A stretch of 64,000 nt of DNA, from contig NZ_JAABNS010000001.1 in the NCBI RefSeq assembly GCF_009928425.1, positions 744,001-808,000 of the forward strand, in the 5' to 3' direction. The notes beneath the pieces were generated by a model, which ran no database searches, had not been told where the DNA came from, and saw nothing but the letters and a program-made list of their open reading frames with translations. Both the position numbers and the translations under genes were made by a program. Source of the DNA: Pseudarthrobacter sp. ATCC 49987. Its GTDB lineage: Bacteria > Actinomycetota > Actinomycetes > Actinomycetales > Micrococcaceae. Shown here in pieces: positions 1-9,065 of the stretch (its first letter is position 1; the number at the start of each line of letters is the position of its first letter).

Positions 1-2
1 AG

Positions 3-899
3 TCGACCGTGGGACTGATCCTGCGGACCGAAAAGTCCGTCCTTTTTGTCATCCCCTGGGGCCGGCACTGGATTATCGGCACCACGGATACCGACTGGCA
101 TCTGGACAAGGCGCACCCGGCCGCATCGAGCAAGGACATTGACTACATCCTTGAACACGTAAACAAGGTCCTGAAACGGCCGCTGACCCGTGAAGACGTC
201 GAGGGCGTCTACGCCGGACTCCGGCCGCTGCTGGCCGGCGAAAACGACTCCACGGCCAAACTTTCCCGCGAACACGTCGTGGCGCATCCGGTGCCCGGGC
301 TCGTTGTGGTGGCCGGCGGCAAATGGACCACCTACCGGGTCATGGCCAAGGACGCCGTCGACGAAGCAACCCGCAGCATGGACGAGCGCGTGCCGCCCAG
401 CTGCACGGAATCCATTCCCCTGCTGGGCGCCAGCGGCTTCAAGGCCGCCTGGAACAAACGGAACCGGATGGCCGAGGAGACCGGCGTCCACGTGGCGCGG
501 ATCGAGCACCTGCTCAACCGCTACGGCTCCATGGCCCCCGAAGTGCTGGCTCTCATCACCGAGAACCCGGAACTGGGCGAGCCCCTGCCCGGCGCGGACG
601 ACTACCTTGCCGCCGAGGCCGTCTACGCCGCCACCCATGAGGGCGCCCGCCACGTGCAGGACGTGCTGACCCGCCGGACCCGGATTTCGATCGAGTCGTG
701 GGACCGCGGTGTGTCCGCCGCGCCGGTAGTCGCTAAACTGATCGGAGATGTCCTGGGCTGGAGCGATGCGCAGCGCGAGGGCGAGATCAAGCACTACCTG
801 GCCCGGGTCGACGCCGAACGGCTCAGCCAGGAGCAGCCGGACGACGAATCCGCTGACGCAGCACGCATGGGCGTCGAGGACATCGTTCCGCTGCGCTGA
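3..899 (+). CDS. glpD: Glycerol-3-phosphate dehydrogenase, C-terminal part (5' truncated by window edge)
   Basis: This is the C-terminal ~298 residues of an FAD-dependent glycerol-3-phosphate dehydrogenase, which oxidises glycerol-3-phosphate to dihydroxyacetone phosphate at the membrane and passes electrons to quinone. The reading frame is open to the left edge of the window, and family members are about 550-580 residues, so roughly half is missing. The visible part starts in the FAD-dependent oxidoreductase (DAO) domain: IPWGRHWIIGTTDTDW, then VYAGLRPLL, and GKWTTYRVMAKDAVD, which is the typical end of the FAD fold. The helical DAO_C domain follows. The gene is followed after about 70 bp by a PTS EIIA gene on the same strand. 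The GTG at 9 is an internal codon, not the true start. Confidence 0.9.
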   Translation, partial: STVGLILRTEKSVLFVIPWGRHWIIGTTDTDWHLDKAHPAASSKDIDYILEHVNKVLKRPLTREDVEGVYAGLRPLLAGENDSTAKLSREHVVAHPVPGLVVVAGGKWTTYRVMAKDAVDEATRSMDERVPPSCTESIPLLGASGFKAAWNKRNRMAEETGVHVARIEHLLNRYGSMAPEVLALITENPELGEPLPGADDYLAAEAVYAATHEGARHVQDVLTRRTRISIESWDRGVSAAPVVAKLIGDVLGWSDAQREGEIKHYLARVDAERLSQEQPDDESADAARMGVEDIVPLR

Positions 900-968
900 C
901 CGACAGCGTCCGCCTGCAGCCCCTCCCGGGACTGCAGGCGCACTGACGCCACTTCGAAGGGATATCTC

Positions 969-1457
969 TTGGCGGAACCACTGGACCGGTATGACGCCGA
1001 GCTCACCACTCCCGAGATGGTGATCCTCGAAATGGACGCCACCGACAAGCTCGACGCAACCGCCCAGTTGGCGGAACGCATGCACGCCGCCGGACGCATT
1101 TCCGATCTTTCCGGCTTCCTTAAGCACGTCAACGCCCGTGAACACCAGCTGGCCACGGGCCTGCCGGGCGGCATCGGCCTGCCCCATGCCCGCAGTGAGT
1201 TCGTCTCCCGGACCACCATCGCCGTCGGCATCACGAAATACGGCAAGGCGCTCGACTTCGGGGCCGCCGATGGGCCGGCCACGGTGGTGCTGCTGATCGC
1301 GACCCCGGCCAGCTCCTTCTCCGAGCATCTTGAAGTACTGGCCACCCTGGCCCGGTCATTGTCGAAGGAATCCTTCCGCGAATCGCTCCGGCGTGCCTAC
1401 GACCCCGAAGTGATCGCGGAACTCATCAACTCCAGCCTGGTCTTTTTCGACCACTGA
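969..1457 (+). CDS. PTS EIIA component, fructose/mannitol type
   Basis: A 162-residue single-domain PTS_EIIA_2 protein. It accepts a phosphate from HPr on a histidine and passes it to an EIIB domain, or acts as a regulatory phosphoprotein. The phosphorylation site is His73 in GGIGLPHA, and the later PATVVLLIATPASSFSEHLEVLATLARSL stretch (given here only as landmarks PATVVLL and HLEVLATLARSL) is typical of the family. The start is a TTG preceded by AAGGGA about six bases upstream; no ATG or GTG fits better. No EIIB or EIIC gene lies beside it, so its partner must be elsewhere or the protein may be regulatory. The glpD neighbour hints at carbon metabolism, but nothing ties the two functionally. 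Confidence 0.85.
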   Translation: MAEPLDRYDAELTTPEMVILEMDATDKLDATAQLAERMHAAGRISDLSGFLKHVNAREHQLATGLPGGIGLPHARSEFVSRTTIAVGITKYGKALDFGAADGPATVVLLIATPASSFSEHLEVLATLARSLSKESFRESLRRAYDPEVIAELINSSLVFFDH

Positions 1458-1506
1458 AACCACTCAGCCAGGCAGACCCGTTTCGTTGTTCTACACGCCG
1501 ACGAAG

Positions 1507-1512
1507 TACGGT
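1507..1512 (+). promoter_or_regulatory. -10 hexamer for leaderless start of the SURF1 gene
   Basis: TACGGT lies exactly six bases before the GTG start, the spacing seen at a dozen other genes in this window. A weak AAGGGG purine run also precedes the GTG, so a leadered message is not excluded. Confidence 0.45.
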
Positions 1513-1518
1513 TAAGGG

Positions 1519-2394
1519 GTGTTGAAAACTGCCCTCAAACCCCGCTGGATCGCAGGACTGGTGTTCGCGATCGTCGTATCAGGGGTGTTTGTGCTGCTCA
1601 GCCAGTGGCAGTTCGGCCGCTCAACCCAGCCTGAGGTGACGGTCTCCACCACCACCGAGGAGCCCAAAGCCCTTACCACGTTGCTGCAGCCGGGCAACTT
1701 CTTCCCCGGTTCGGTCGCTGACCAGGTGGTCACCGCCACCGGCAGTTATGACCCGCAGAGGCAGGTCCTGGTCCCGGGGCGCCTGCACGACGGCGCCACG
1801 GGCTACTGGATCGTTTCCGCCCTGGCCGTGAAGGACGCCCCCGTCCTGACCGGAGCCGGCGCGACGCCGCAGACCTGGATCCCGGTTGCCCGGGGCTGGG
1901 TTGCCGACCCCGCGGACGCTTCGGCGCCGCCGTCGGGCACCATTGAATTGACCGGACGGCTGCTGCCGTCCGAAGCCCCGCTGCCGGGGACCGACGCCGG
2001 CCCCGGGCGGGCCAGCGCCGTTTCCGTCGCGGAACTCATCAACATCTGGGAAGTCAGCAGCTACCCCGGCTTTGTCGCCGCGAGCTCCGAGACCTCCGGC
2101 GGCAGCGATGTCAGTGCCTCCGCGGCCGGTGGGGCCGTCGTGCCGCTGAACATCGGGCCGCAGCCTCCTGCCGGGAAAGTCAACTGGCTCAACCTCTTCT
2201 ACGCTGCCGAGTGGGTCGTGTTCGCCGGCTTCGCGCTGTTCATCTGGTGGCGCCTGGTCAAGGACGACTACCGCCGGGGGCTCGAGGATGCCCTCGACGA
2301 GGAACAGGAAGCCGCCGCGCTGCATCCGCCGGACCCGGACCCCACCGAACCTCAAGCCGCCGAACCCCCCGCCGAACCGAAAGTGCAATCATGA
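1519..2394 (+). CDS. SURF1-family cytochrome oxidase assembly protein
   Basis: A 291-residue SURF1 homologue, expected to help haem insertion and assembly of the aa3-type cytochrome c oxidase. The family layout is clear. An N-terminal transmembrane helix (about residues 11-30) ends in the typical LLSQWQFGRS. A large extracytoplasmic domain contains VLVPGRLHDGATGYWIVSAL and PVARGWV. A second transmembrane helix (about 221-245, AAEWVVFAGFALFIWWRL) is followed by an acidic, proline-rich cytoplasmic tail. The GTG start is supported by the hexamer six bases upstream. Its stop overlaps the start of the next gene by four bases (ATGA), so the two are translationally coupled. Confidence 0.9.
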   Translation: MLKTALKPRWIAGLVFAIVVSGVFVLLSQWQFGRSTQPEVTVSTTTEEPKALTTLLQPGNFFPGSVADQVVTATGSYDPQRQVLVPGRLHDGATGYWIVSALAVKDAPVLTGAGATPQTWIPVARGWVADPADASAPPSGTIELTGRLLPSEAPLPGTDAGPGRASAVSVAELINIWEVSSYPGFVAASSETSGGSDVSASAAGGAVVPLNIGPQPPAGKVNWLNLFYAAEWVVFAGFALFIWWRLVKDDYRRGLEDALDEEQEAAALHPPDPDPTEPQAAEPPAEPKVQS

Positions 2395-2903
2395 TCGAGC
2401 CCCAGCCGGCCGTCCAGCCGCAGCAGTCCAGCGCACCGGGAAGCGGGCGCGGCAAGAAGCGCCGATTCGGCGGAACCGAGGCGCAGATCCGCTCGGCGTT
2501 GAAGTTCTACAAAGTCCTCGCGTACATGACCGGCGGCATGCTGCTCCTGCTCTGCGCGGAACTGATTGCCCGGTATGTCTTCGGCCAGTACCTCTTCGCG
2601 GGCGGCACCAACGCCGTCACCGGCCAGCCGTTCGGCTTCGGATTCGCCGACGCCGAGCCGCCTGGCGTCATCGGCGGCGTGAATCTGTCCGTCGCGGTCC
2701 TGATCGTGCACGGCTGGATGTACGTCGTGTACCTCATGTCCAACTTCCGCCTGTGGTCGCTGATGCGCTGGCCGTTCGCGAAAATGATCATCCTGGCCCT
2801 CGGCGGGGTTGTGCCGTTCCTCTCTTTCTTCGTCGAGAAGAAGTTCCACGCCGAGGTGGAGGCGGAACTGGCCGCCAACCCGCAGGCCACGCAGCGCTAC
2901 TGA
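2391..2903 (+). CDS. DUF3817 integral membrane protein
   Basis: A 170-residue membrane protein of the DUF3817 family, function unknown. About 40 hydrophilic residues (MIEPQPAVQ..., with a basic GKKRRFGG) precede three transmembrane segments: around FYKVLAYMTGGMLLLLCAEL, then VNLSVAVLIVHGWMYVVYL, then MIILALGGVVPFLSFFVE, with a short charged C-terminus. The start is the ATG that overlaps the SURF1 stop, which fits the domain boundary; longer in-frame extensions into SURF1 would be artefacts. In actinobacteria this gene commonly sits beside SURF1 and guaA, as here. A role near respiratory membranes is only a guess from position. Confidence 0.85.
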   Translation: MIEPQPAVQPQQSSAPGSGRGKKRRFGGTEAQIRSALKFYKVLAYMTGGMLLLLCAELIARYVFGQYLFAGGTNAVTGQPFGFGFADAEPPGVIGGVNLSVAVLIVHGWMYVVYLMSNFRLWSLMRWPFAKMIILALGGVVPFLSFFVEKKFHAEVEAELAANPQATQRY

Positions 2904-2999
2904 GTGCGGGGCACCGGGCCCGGTGTGAGTTCCCTTACCCGGCCACCCTTCCCGGGCCCGGACCGGCTTCTCAATGTGCGGGCGGACGGCGCCGCAAAG

Positions 3000-3005
3000 T
3001 AGGCT
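3000..3005 (+). promoter_or_regulatory. -10 hexamer for leaderless guaA
   Basis: TAGGCT is followed by six bases and then the GTG start of guaA. No Shine-Dalgarno sequence is present, so transcription probably starts at or next to the start codon. Confidence 0.6.
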
Positions 3006-3011
3006 AGTACG

Positions 3012-4601
3012 GTGACTACTCCCACTGCATCCCAGACGTCCCACAAGCCCGTGCTGGTTGTTGACTACGGTGCCCAGTACGCGCAGCTGATCGCCCGCCG
3101 CGTCCGGGAAGCGAACGTGTATTCGGAAGTGGTTCCGCATACCTACAGCACCGAGCAGCTCCTGGCCAAGAACCCCGCCGCCATCATCCTCTCGGGCGGC
3201 CCCGCGAGCGTCTACGCCGACGGCGCCCCCAGCGTCGGCGCCGACCTGTTCGAAGCCGGTATCCCGGTCTTCGGCATCTGCTACGGCTTCCAGGCCATGG
3301 CCAACGCCCTCGGCGGCAAGGTGGCCCAGACCGGACTCCGCGAATACGGCGCCACCGAAACCACCACCATCGGCGAAGGCCGCTCCATCCTGGCCGGCAT
3401 GCCGCAGCACCAGAGCACCTGGATGAGCCACGGCGACTCCGTGCACGAGGCCCCCGAAGGCTTCGAGGTCCTGGCGACGACGGCAGGCGCCGAGGTCGCA
3501 GCCTTCGCCAACGAGGAAAAGTGCCTCTACGGCGTGCAATGGCACCCCGAGGTGAAGCACTCGGCGTACGGCCAGCAGGTCCTGGAGAACTTCCTGTTCA
3601 AGGGCGCCAAGCTGGAACCGAACTGGACCGCAGGCAACATCCTCGAAGAGCAGGTCGACCGGATCCGCGAACAGGTTGGCGACGCCCGGGTCATCTGTGG
3701 CCTGTCCGGCGGCGTTGACTCCGCCGTGGCCGCCGCCCTGGTCCAGCGCGCCGTCGGCGACCAGCTGACCTGTGTGTTCGTTGACCACGGACTGCTGCGC
3801 GAAGGGGAAGCCGAACAGGTCGAACGCGACTTCGTGGCCGCGACCGGCGTCAAGCTTTACGTCGCCAACGAGCAGGAGCGCTTCCAGTCGGCCCTCGCCG
3901 GGGTCAGCGACCCGGAGACCAAACGCAAGATCATCGGCCGCGAGTTCATCCGCGCCTTCGAGGAAGCCGAGCAGGCAATCATCGCCGAGGCGGCCGCGCA
4001 CGGCGAGAAGATCAAGTTCCTCGTGCAGGGCACCCTGTACCCCGACGTCGTCGAATCCGGCGGCGGCGAAGGTGCCGCGAACATCAAGAGCCACCACAAC
4101 GTGGGCGGCCTGCCGGAAGACCTGCAGTTCGAACTCGTGGAACCGCTGCGCGCCCTGTTCAAGGATGAGGTCCGCGCCGTCGGTGCCCAGCTTGGCCTGC
4201 CGCAGGAAATCGTCGGACGCCAGCCGTTCCCTGGACCGGGCCTCGGCATCCGGATCGTCGGCGAAGTCACCAAGGAGCGGCTGGACCTGCTCCGCAAGGC
4301 AGACGCCATCGCGCGCGCCGAACTGACCGCCGCCGGCCTCGACAACGAGGTCTGGCAGATGCCGGTCGTACTGCTGGCCGATGTCCGCAGCGTCGGCGTC
4401 CAGGGCGATGGCCGCACCTACGGCCACCCGATCGTGTTGCGGCCCGTGTCCTCCGAGGACGCCATGACGGCGGACTGGTCGCGGCTGCCCTACGATCTGC
4501 TGGCCAGGATCTCCAACCGCATCACCAATGAGGTGGACGGCGTGAACCGCGTCGTGCTCGACGTGACCAGCAAGCCGCCGGGAACCATCGAGTGGGAATA
4601 G
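3012..4601 (+). CDS. guaA: GMP synthase (glutamine-hydrolysing)
   Basis: GMP synthase converts XMP to GMP using ATP and glutamine, the last step of guanine nucleotide synthesis. The 529-residue length is normal. The N-terminal class I amidotransferase domain has Cys90 in FGICYGFQ and His178/Glu180 in WHPEV, the complete catalytic triad. The ATP-pyrophosphatase domain carries the SGGVDS loop (residues 232-237), and the C-terminal dimerisation domain ends with the family signature KPPGTIEWE. The GTG start has no ribosome-binding site but lies six bases after a TAGGCT hexamer, so a leaderless message is likely. A strong hairpin terminator follows within 20 bp of the stop. Confidence 0.98.
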   Translation: MTTPTASQTSHKPVLVVDYGAQYAQLIARRVREANVYSEVVPHTYSTEQLLAKNPAAIILSGGPASVYADGAPSVGADLFEAGIPVFGICYGFQAMANALGGKVAQTGLREYGATETTTIGEGRSILAGMPQHQSTWMSHGDSVHEAPEGFEVLATTAGAEVAAFANEEKCLYGVQWHPEVKHSAYGQQVLENFLFKGAKLEPNWTAGNILEEQVDRIREQVGDARVICGLSGGVDSAVAAALVQRAVGDQLTCVFVDHGLLREGEAEQVERDFVAATGVKLYVANEQERFQSALAGVSDPETKRKIIGREFIRAFEEAEQAIIAEAAAHGEKIKFLVQGTLYPDVVESGGGEGAANIKSHHNVGGLPEDLQFELVEPLRALFKDEVRAVGAQLGLPQEIVGRQPFPGPGLGIRIVGEVTKERLDLLRKADAIARAELTAAGLDNEVWQMPVVLLADVRSVGVQGDGRTYGHPIVLRPVSSEDAMTADWSRLPYDLLARISNRITNEVDGVNRVVLDVTSKPPGTIEWE

Positions 4602-4620
4602 CCCGGTAGCGGGCTAACGG

Positions 4621-4653
4621 AATGGCCGGTCTCCGGAAGGAGGCCGGCCATTT
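4621..4653 (+). terminator. Rho-independent terminator after guaA
   Basis: A nine-base perfect stem (AATGGCCGG pairing with CCGGCCATT) continues into an inner TCTCC/GGAGG stem around a GGAA tetraloop, followed by a short T run. It begins 20 bases after the guaA stop. Confidence 0.85.
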
Positions 4654-4875
4654 CACGTCTGTCCGGGTCTGCCCGGCGGGGACGGGGCGGCCGCGTCTGG
4701 CGGGGCAAGGCTCACCGGCGAATTCGCGTTGAATTTGTGTCCCTCCAGTGTTGCGTCGTCTCACCGGCGCAGGATTCGGGCTACCCTCGAAAGCATGCCG
4801 GTATGGTCCAGGACGTCCCGCGCGAGCACGGAAACCGTGAGCAGAGTAAACGCGAGCACAGAAAAGAAGGCAGAA

Positions 4876-7800
4876 GTGTCAGTTGGTCAAGGCCACACCG
4901 AGGGCTCGGAGGAGCTCAGGAAATGGCTGTCGGGGCTCAAGCCCGTCACCGGAGCAGACACCATGCTGCGCTTCACCAAGACGCCCGAGGGCTCCATCGA
5001 CCTGACCCATGCCCATCCCTCCGGACTGGCGCAGCTGATGGCCGGACGGCGCACCCGCCTCTCCACCCTGATCCGTGACCACCAGCAGTACGTCGTCGCC
5101 GCGCGGGCTTCCCGCAATCTGCGGTCCAAGATCTTCGAACTCGCCAACGACCGCGGCATCGACGCGGGATACTTCTCTGCGGGCACGGTCGTCTGGACGT
5201 CCGCCGTCGGAGGCATACCCCAGCGCGTCTCGGCCCCGGTCATGCTGACCGCCATCTCCCTCACGGTCCGCCCGGGGGAGGACGACTACGAGCTGCAGCT
5301 GACGGAACAGGCCAAGATCAACCCTGCCCTGATCAGGCACCTGAAGACCATCCACGGGATCGTGTTCGACGTCAACGCCGTAACCCGCATGGCATACAGC
5401 ACCGCCCGGTTTGATCCGCAGCCCGTCCTTGACCGCCTCGGCACGCTCATCCAGCCCATCCACGGCGCCGAGGTCGAACACAACCTGCTGGTGTCCACCT
5501 TCGCCGACCTGTCCGGAAGCCTCGACGACCCATGGATCAACGACAACCACCCCATCGTCGTGGCGCTGGGCCGCGCGGCCGCCGGCGGGGCGGTGGAGGT
5601 TCCCGAGCTCAAGGCCGGTCGGTTCCCGAGCACCGACGAGCGGGATCCCGCCGATGAGCTGCTGCTGCTCGACGCCGACACCGACCAGCAGTACGTCGTC
5701 GACGCCGTCCGTGCCGGGGACTCGCTGGTGGTCAGCAGCCCGCCGGGCACCGGCCAGACCCAGACGGCCATCAACACGATCGGCGCCCTGGTCGATCAGG
5801 GCAAGACTGTCCTGGTGGTGGGGGACCGGCGTGCCAGCCTGGGCGAAATCTCCGCCCAGCTGGACACCCTGGGGCTGGACTCCACCCTGTTCCAGCTCGC
5901 CGGGAACGCCACTCCGCTGCAGCTCAAGGGCCAGCTGGTCCGCGCCATCGTGCGCAACGAGAAATCCCTCGAGCCCCAGCTGAGCAACCTCCACACCACC
6001 CTGATCGAGCACCGCCACGCCCTTCGGGACCATGTCGCCTCACTGCACAACGTCCGCCAGCGCTGGGGCTGCTCGCCGTACGAGGCCATGCAGTCGCTGG
6101 CCGAGCTGACCTCCATCCAGCCGGCACCCGCCACCACCGTCCGGCTCAAGCGCAGCGTGCTGGACAATATCCGGGACCGCGAGGAGCTTGCCGGCCGCCT
6201 TCACCGGGCGGCCGAACTGGGAAGCTTCAGCCGGGCCTCGACAACAAGCCCCTGGCACGGCGCCCGCCTCCTGACCCGCAAGGAAACCCAGGAAGCCCAG
6301 CAGGTGGCCCGATCCGTGGCCCGGAAGCTGCCGGAACTGCGCGACCTGATGAACGGCGTCGCCGAACACGCAGAGATCCGCCTGGGCCATTCGTTTGCCG
6401 AGTGGGGCGACCAGGTTGAACTGCTGGTCGCGGTCCGCGAAAGCCTCGACAAATTCACCCCGGACATCTTCGACCGTCCGGTCCACGACCTCATCTCCGC
6501 CACCGCAGCCTCCTCCTGGCGGCGCGAGCGGAACATCGAGATGCCGTCCATGCAGCGTTCGCGCCTGCGCCGGGTGGCTAAGGAATATGTCCGCCCGGGC
6601 GTCCACATCGCCGACCTGCACAGCTCCCTCGTCCTCGTCCAGGAGCAGCGGGCCGCATGGGCCGACTACGCCACGACGCAGCGGCATCCGGCGGTCCCGT
6701 CCGGCTTGGGGGAGATCATCGCCCTGTACCGCGAGCTGGAAGCGGAGCTGGCCGAGCTGGGCCAGGCCGTCAGGCACACCGCGGCGGGCGGCGAGTTGCA
6801 CGGCACGCCCTACGAGGAGCTCATGGAGCGACTGGACCGGCTGGTTGCCGACACCGGAACACTCGAGACCCTGCCCGAGCGGACCCTCCTGGTCGAGAAC
6901 ATGCGCGAGCACGGCCTTGGCGAACTGCTCGCCGACCTTGCCGAGCGCGAGGTTCCCGCCGGATCGGTGGCTGCGGAGCTCGAGCTCGCCTGGTGGCAGT
7001 CGGCGCTGGAAGCCATGATCAGCGGGGACGATTACCTGGCCATGTCCGACGGCGACGCCCTGCGCCAGCTCGAAGCGGAATACCGTCTCGCGGACAACGC
7101 CCACATCGCCAGTGGCGCGGCCCGGCTGCGCTGGCAACTGGCCGAACGCTGGCGGGTGGCCATCGCGGAGCACCCGCGCCAGGCGGAACTGCTGCGCAGC
7201 CTGCTCAAGGACGGCCGGGTAACCCTGTCGGCGCTGACGGGCCAGGCCCCGGAACTGCTGCCCATGCTGGTGCCGGTATGGTCGGTCAGCCCCTATCTCC
7301 TGACGGCGGTTTTGCCGGTGGAGCAGAGGTTCGACGCCGTTGTTATCCTCGATGCCGAGGCGACGTCGCTGCAGGCTGTCCTGCCGGCCATCGCCCGCGC
7401 CAAACAGGTCATTGCCTTTGGCGACGACCGGATCGCCAGCCCGCGGACCTTCACCGTGGGTGTGGAGCGGCTTGCCGCCGGCGAGAGCTCCCATCAGGGA
7501 GTCGAGAGTGCCTACAAGTCATTGTCCGCCGTGTTGCCGGCCTGGAACCTGCGCACCATCTACCGTGCCGTTGACGAAGACCTCGTCCGGCAACTGAGCA
7601 AGGGCTTCTACGACGGCGGACTGCGCCGGCTGCCGGAGGGCCAGTCCGCCACCGGGCTGGACCGCGCCCTGACGGTGGAATACCTTCCGGACGGCACGGG
7701 TCTGCCCAGCGCGGACCAGGACGGTGTCGAGTCCGTCGTCGCCGAGGTTAACCGGGCGGTGGAGCTTGTCTTCGAACACGCCCGGCTGCGGCCGCGCACG

Positions 7801-8985
7801 TCGCTGGCCGTCGTCACCGGCAGCCTCCGGCACGCAGCCCGGATCGGGGAGTCCATCCGGCTGCAGCTGCCCAACCACCCGCTGCTGGCCAGTTTCTTCA
7901 CCGCCGGGGACGAATCCTTCCGCGTGGTGGACCTGGAACGCGCCCAGGGCCTGGTCCGCGATCACGTGATCTTCTCGCCGGGCTACGGACGTACCCCGCA
8001 CGGGCGTGCGCTCCACAGCCTCGGCCCGCTGTCGGCCGAAGGTGGCCGCGCCAGGTTCGCGCTCGCCATGACACGGGCACGCCGCTCGCTGCACGTGCTC
8101 AGCTGCTTCCGTCCCGAGGACCTCGACGTGACCCGGCTCAGTCACGGCGCGGTTGACTTCTACGAGCTGCTGGACCGGGAAATCGCGGGCAACTCCGATC
8201 TTGGCAGCCCGGCGTCGCGGGCCGCTGCCAGCGAACAGGCCCTGGGCGCGGACCCGCTCGTGGCGGACCTCGGCGACCGGCTGCGCGCCAGGGGTGCCCG
8301 GGTCTGGCACCAGTACGACGGCGCCCTGAACATGGTGGCCGCGGCCGACCCGTTGAGCACCCTCGGCCAGGACGACGCCGAGATTCCCCGGCCCGTGGCA
8401 ATTGAATCCGACGGCACCGAACAGTACCGCCGGCTGACCGTCCGCGAACGCAGCAGGCTCCGCCCTCAGCTCCTGGAGCGACTCGGGTGGCGGTATATGC
8501 CACTATGGACCATAGAGGTCTTCACTGATCCTTCGGCCTGCGCCGACCGTATCGGCGGATACCTGGGCCTGGAAAAGCCGGCCGTGTCGCACCGGAAACA
8601 GGCGTCGCCGGGATTCTTCGACGACGACGTCGAGAACCTTGCCGTCAACGAAGCGCAGGCCTCCCAGGGGCGTGCCCCTTCCGAATGGCCGGACAATGCG
8701 CAACAGTTGAGAACAGATCAGGGCAGTAAGGAGGCCGGCGGCATGAATGCGGACGGCAAGACCCAGAACAACGGCAACGTCCAGGACGGCGACGTCCGGA
8801 ACGGCAACGAAGCGCGGGACGGCAGCCGGGAGGACGCACCTCAGCAGTCACCACCGGCTACGGTCCCGGCCGGCGTACTGCCGAACAAGGCCGCGGAAGA
8901 CGACCCGCGGCGCTGGGGCGACGAACCGGGCGGCTACGACCACGACTCCTGGCTCCAGGAACAGAAGCCACCGCACTGGGGCTAG
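4876..8985 (+). CDS. Large SF1 helicase/nuclease-like protein with degenerate ATPase motifs
   Basis: A ~1369-residue protein laid out like DUF4011-type superfamily 1 helicases. An N-terminal domain is followed by an ATPase core split by a long helical insert, a C-terminal helicase half (RFALAMTRARRSLHVL, motif VI-like), an endonuclease-like domain near residues 1135-1215 (AIESDGTEQYRRL, LERLGWRYMPLWTIEVF) and an Asn/Asp/Gly-rich tail ending in SWLQEQKPPHWG. Key residues are changed. The Walker A lysine is Gln294 (PPGTGQTQT), the Walker B DE is Asp826-Ala827 (VILDAEAT), and the usual GDPKQL motif reads GDDRIA. In the nuclease domain the expected first aspartate appears as Asn1152, while Glu1177 and Asp1179 remain. 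It may therefore bind but not hydrolyse ATP. I chose the GTG start for its AAGAAGG ribosome site five bases upstream; in-frame ATG 4795 and TTG 4729 are alternatives. Confidence 0.75.
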   Translation: MSVGQGHTEGSEELRKWLSGLKPVTGADTMLRFTKTPEGSIDLTHAHPSGLAQLMAGRRTRLSTLIRDHQQYVVAARASRNLRSKIFELANDRGIDAGYFSAGTVVWTSAVGGIPQRVSAPVMLTAISLTVRPGEDDYELQLTEQAKINPALIRHLKTIHGIVFDVNAVTRMAYSTARFDPQPVLDRLGTLIQPIHGAEVEHNLLVSTFADLSGSLDDPWINDNHPIVVALGRAAAGGAVEVPELKAGRFPSTDERDPADELLLLDADTDQQYVVDAVRAGDSLVVSSPPGTGQTQTAINTIGALVDQGKTVLVVGDRRASLGEISAQLDTLGLDSTLFQLAGNATPLQLKGQLVRAIVRNEKSLEPQLSNLHTTLIEHRHALRDHVASLHNVRQRWGCSPYEAMQSLAELTSIQPAPATTVRLKRSVLDNIRDREELAGRLHRAAELGSFSRASTTSPWHGARLLTRKETQEAQQVARSVARKLPELRDLMNGVAEHAEIRLGHSFAEWGDQVELLVAVRESLDKFTPDIFDRPVHDLISATAASSWRRERNIEMPSMQRSRLRRVAKEYVRPGVHIADLHSSLVLVQEQRAAWADYATTQRHPAVPSGLGEIIALYRELEAELAELGQAVRHTAAGGELHGTPYEELMERLDRLVADTGTLETLPERTLLVENMREHGLGELLADLAEREVPAGSVAAELELAWWQSALEAMISGDDYLAMSDGDALRQLEAEYRLADNAHIASGAARLRWQLAERWRVAIAEHPRQAELLRSLLKDGRVTLSALTGQAPELLPMLVPVWSVSPYLLTAVLPVEQRFDAVVILDAEATSLQAVLPAIARAKQVIAFGDDRIASPRTFTVGVERLAAGESSHQGVESAYKSLSAVLPAWNLRTIYRAVDEDLVRQLSKGFYDGGLRRLPEGQSATGLDRALTVEYLPDGTGLPSADQDGVESVVAEVNRAVELVFEHARLRPRTSLAVVTGSLRHAARIGESIRLQLPNHPLLASFFTAGDESFRVVDLERAQGLVRDHVIFSPGYGRTPHGRALHSLGPLSAEGGRARFALAMTRARRSLHVLSCFRPEDLDVTRLSHGAVDFYELLDREIAGNSDLGSPASRAAASEQALGADPLVADLGDRLRARGARVWHQYDGALNMVAAADPLSTLGQDDAEIPRPVAIESDGTEQYRRLTVRERSRLRPQLLERLGWRYMPLWTIEVFTDPSACADRIGGYLGLEKPAVSHRKQASPGFFDDDVENLAVNEAQASQGRAPSEWPDNAQQLRTDQGSKEAGGMNADGKTQNNGNVQDGDVRNGNEARDGSREDAPQQSPPATVPAGVLPNKAAEDDPRRWGDEPGGYDHDSWLQEQKPPHWG

Positions 8986-9065
8986 GTCCTCCGGGCTTGG
9001 CGCCGCACCCGGGCCGACACAGGTCCGGCGCAGGCTTCGGGCGAAGCTCCGGCCGGGCGGAGCGG

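Noticed and set aside
2352..4427. Long minus-strand open frame across the DUF3817 gene and guaA
   Set aside because: It is antisense to two well-supported genes, has low-complexity Gly/Val/Asp composition from GC-rich codons, and no domain.
4729..4875. Upstream extension of the helicase-like gene to TTG 4729 or ATG 4795
   Set aside because: The added residues are Ser/Arg/Thr-rich without conserved appearance, and the GTG at 4876 has a far better ribosome site. ATG 4795 has a TACCCT box seven bases upstream, so it cannot be fully excluded.
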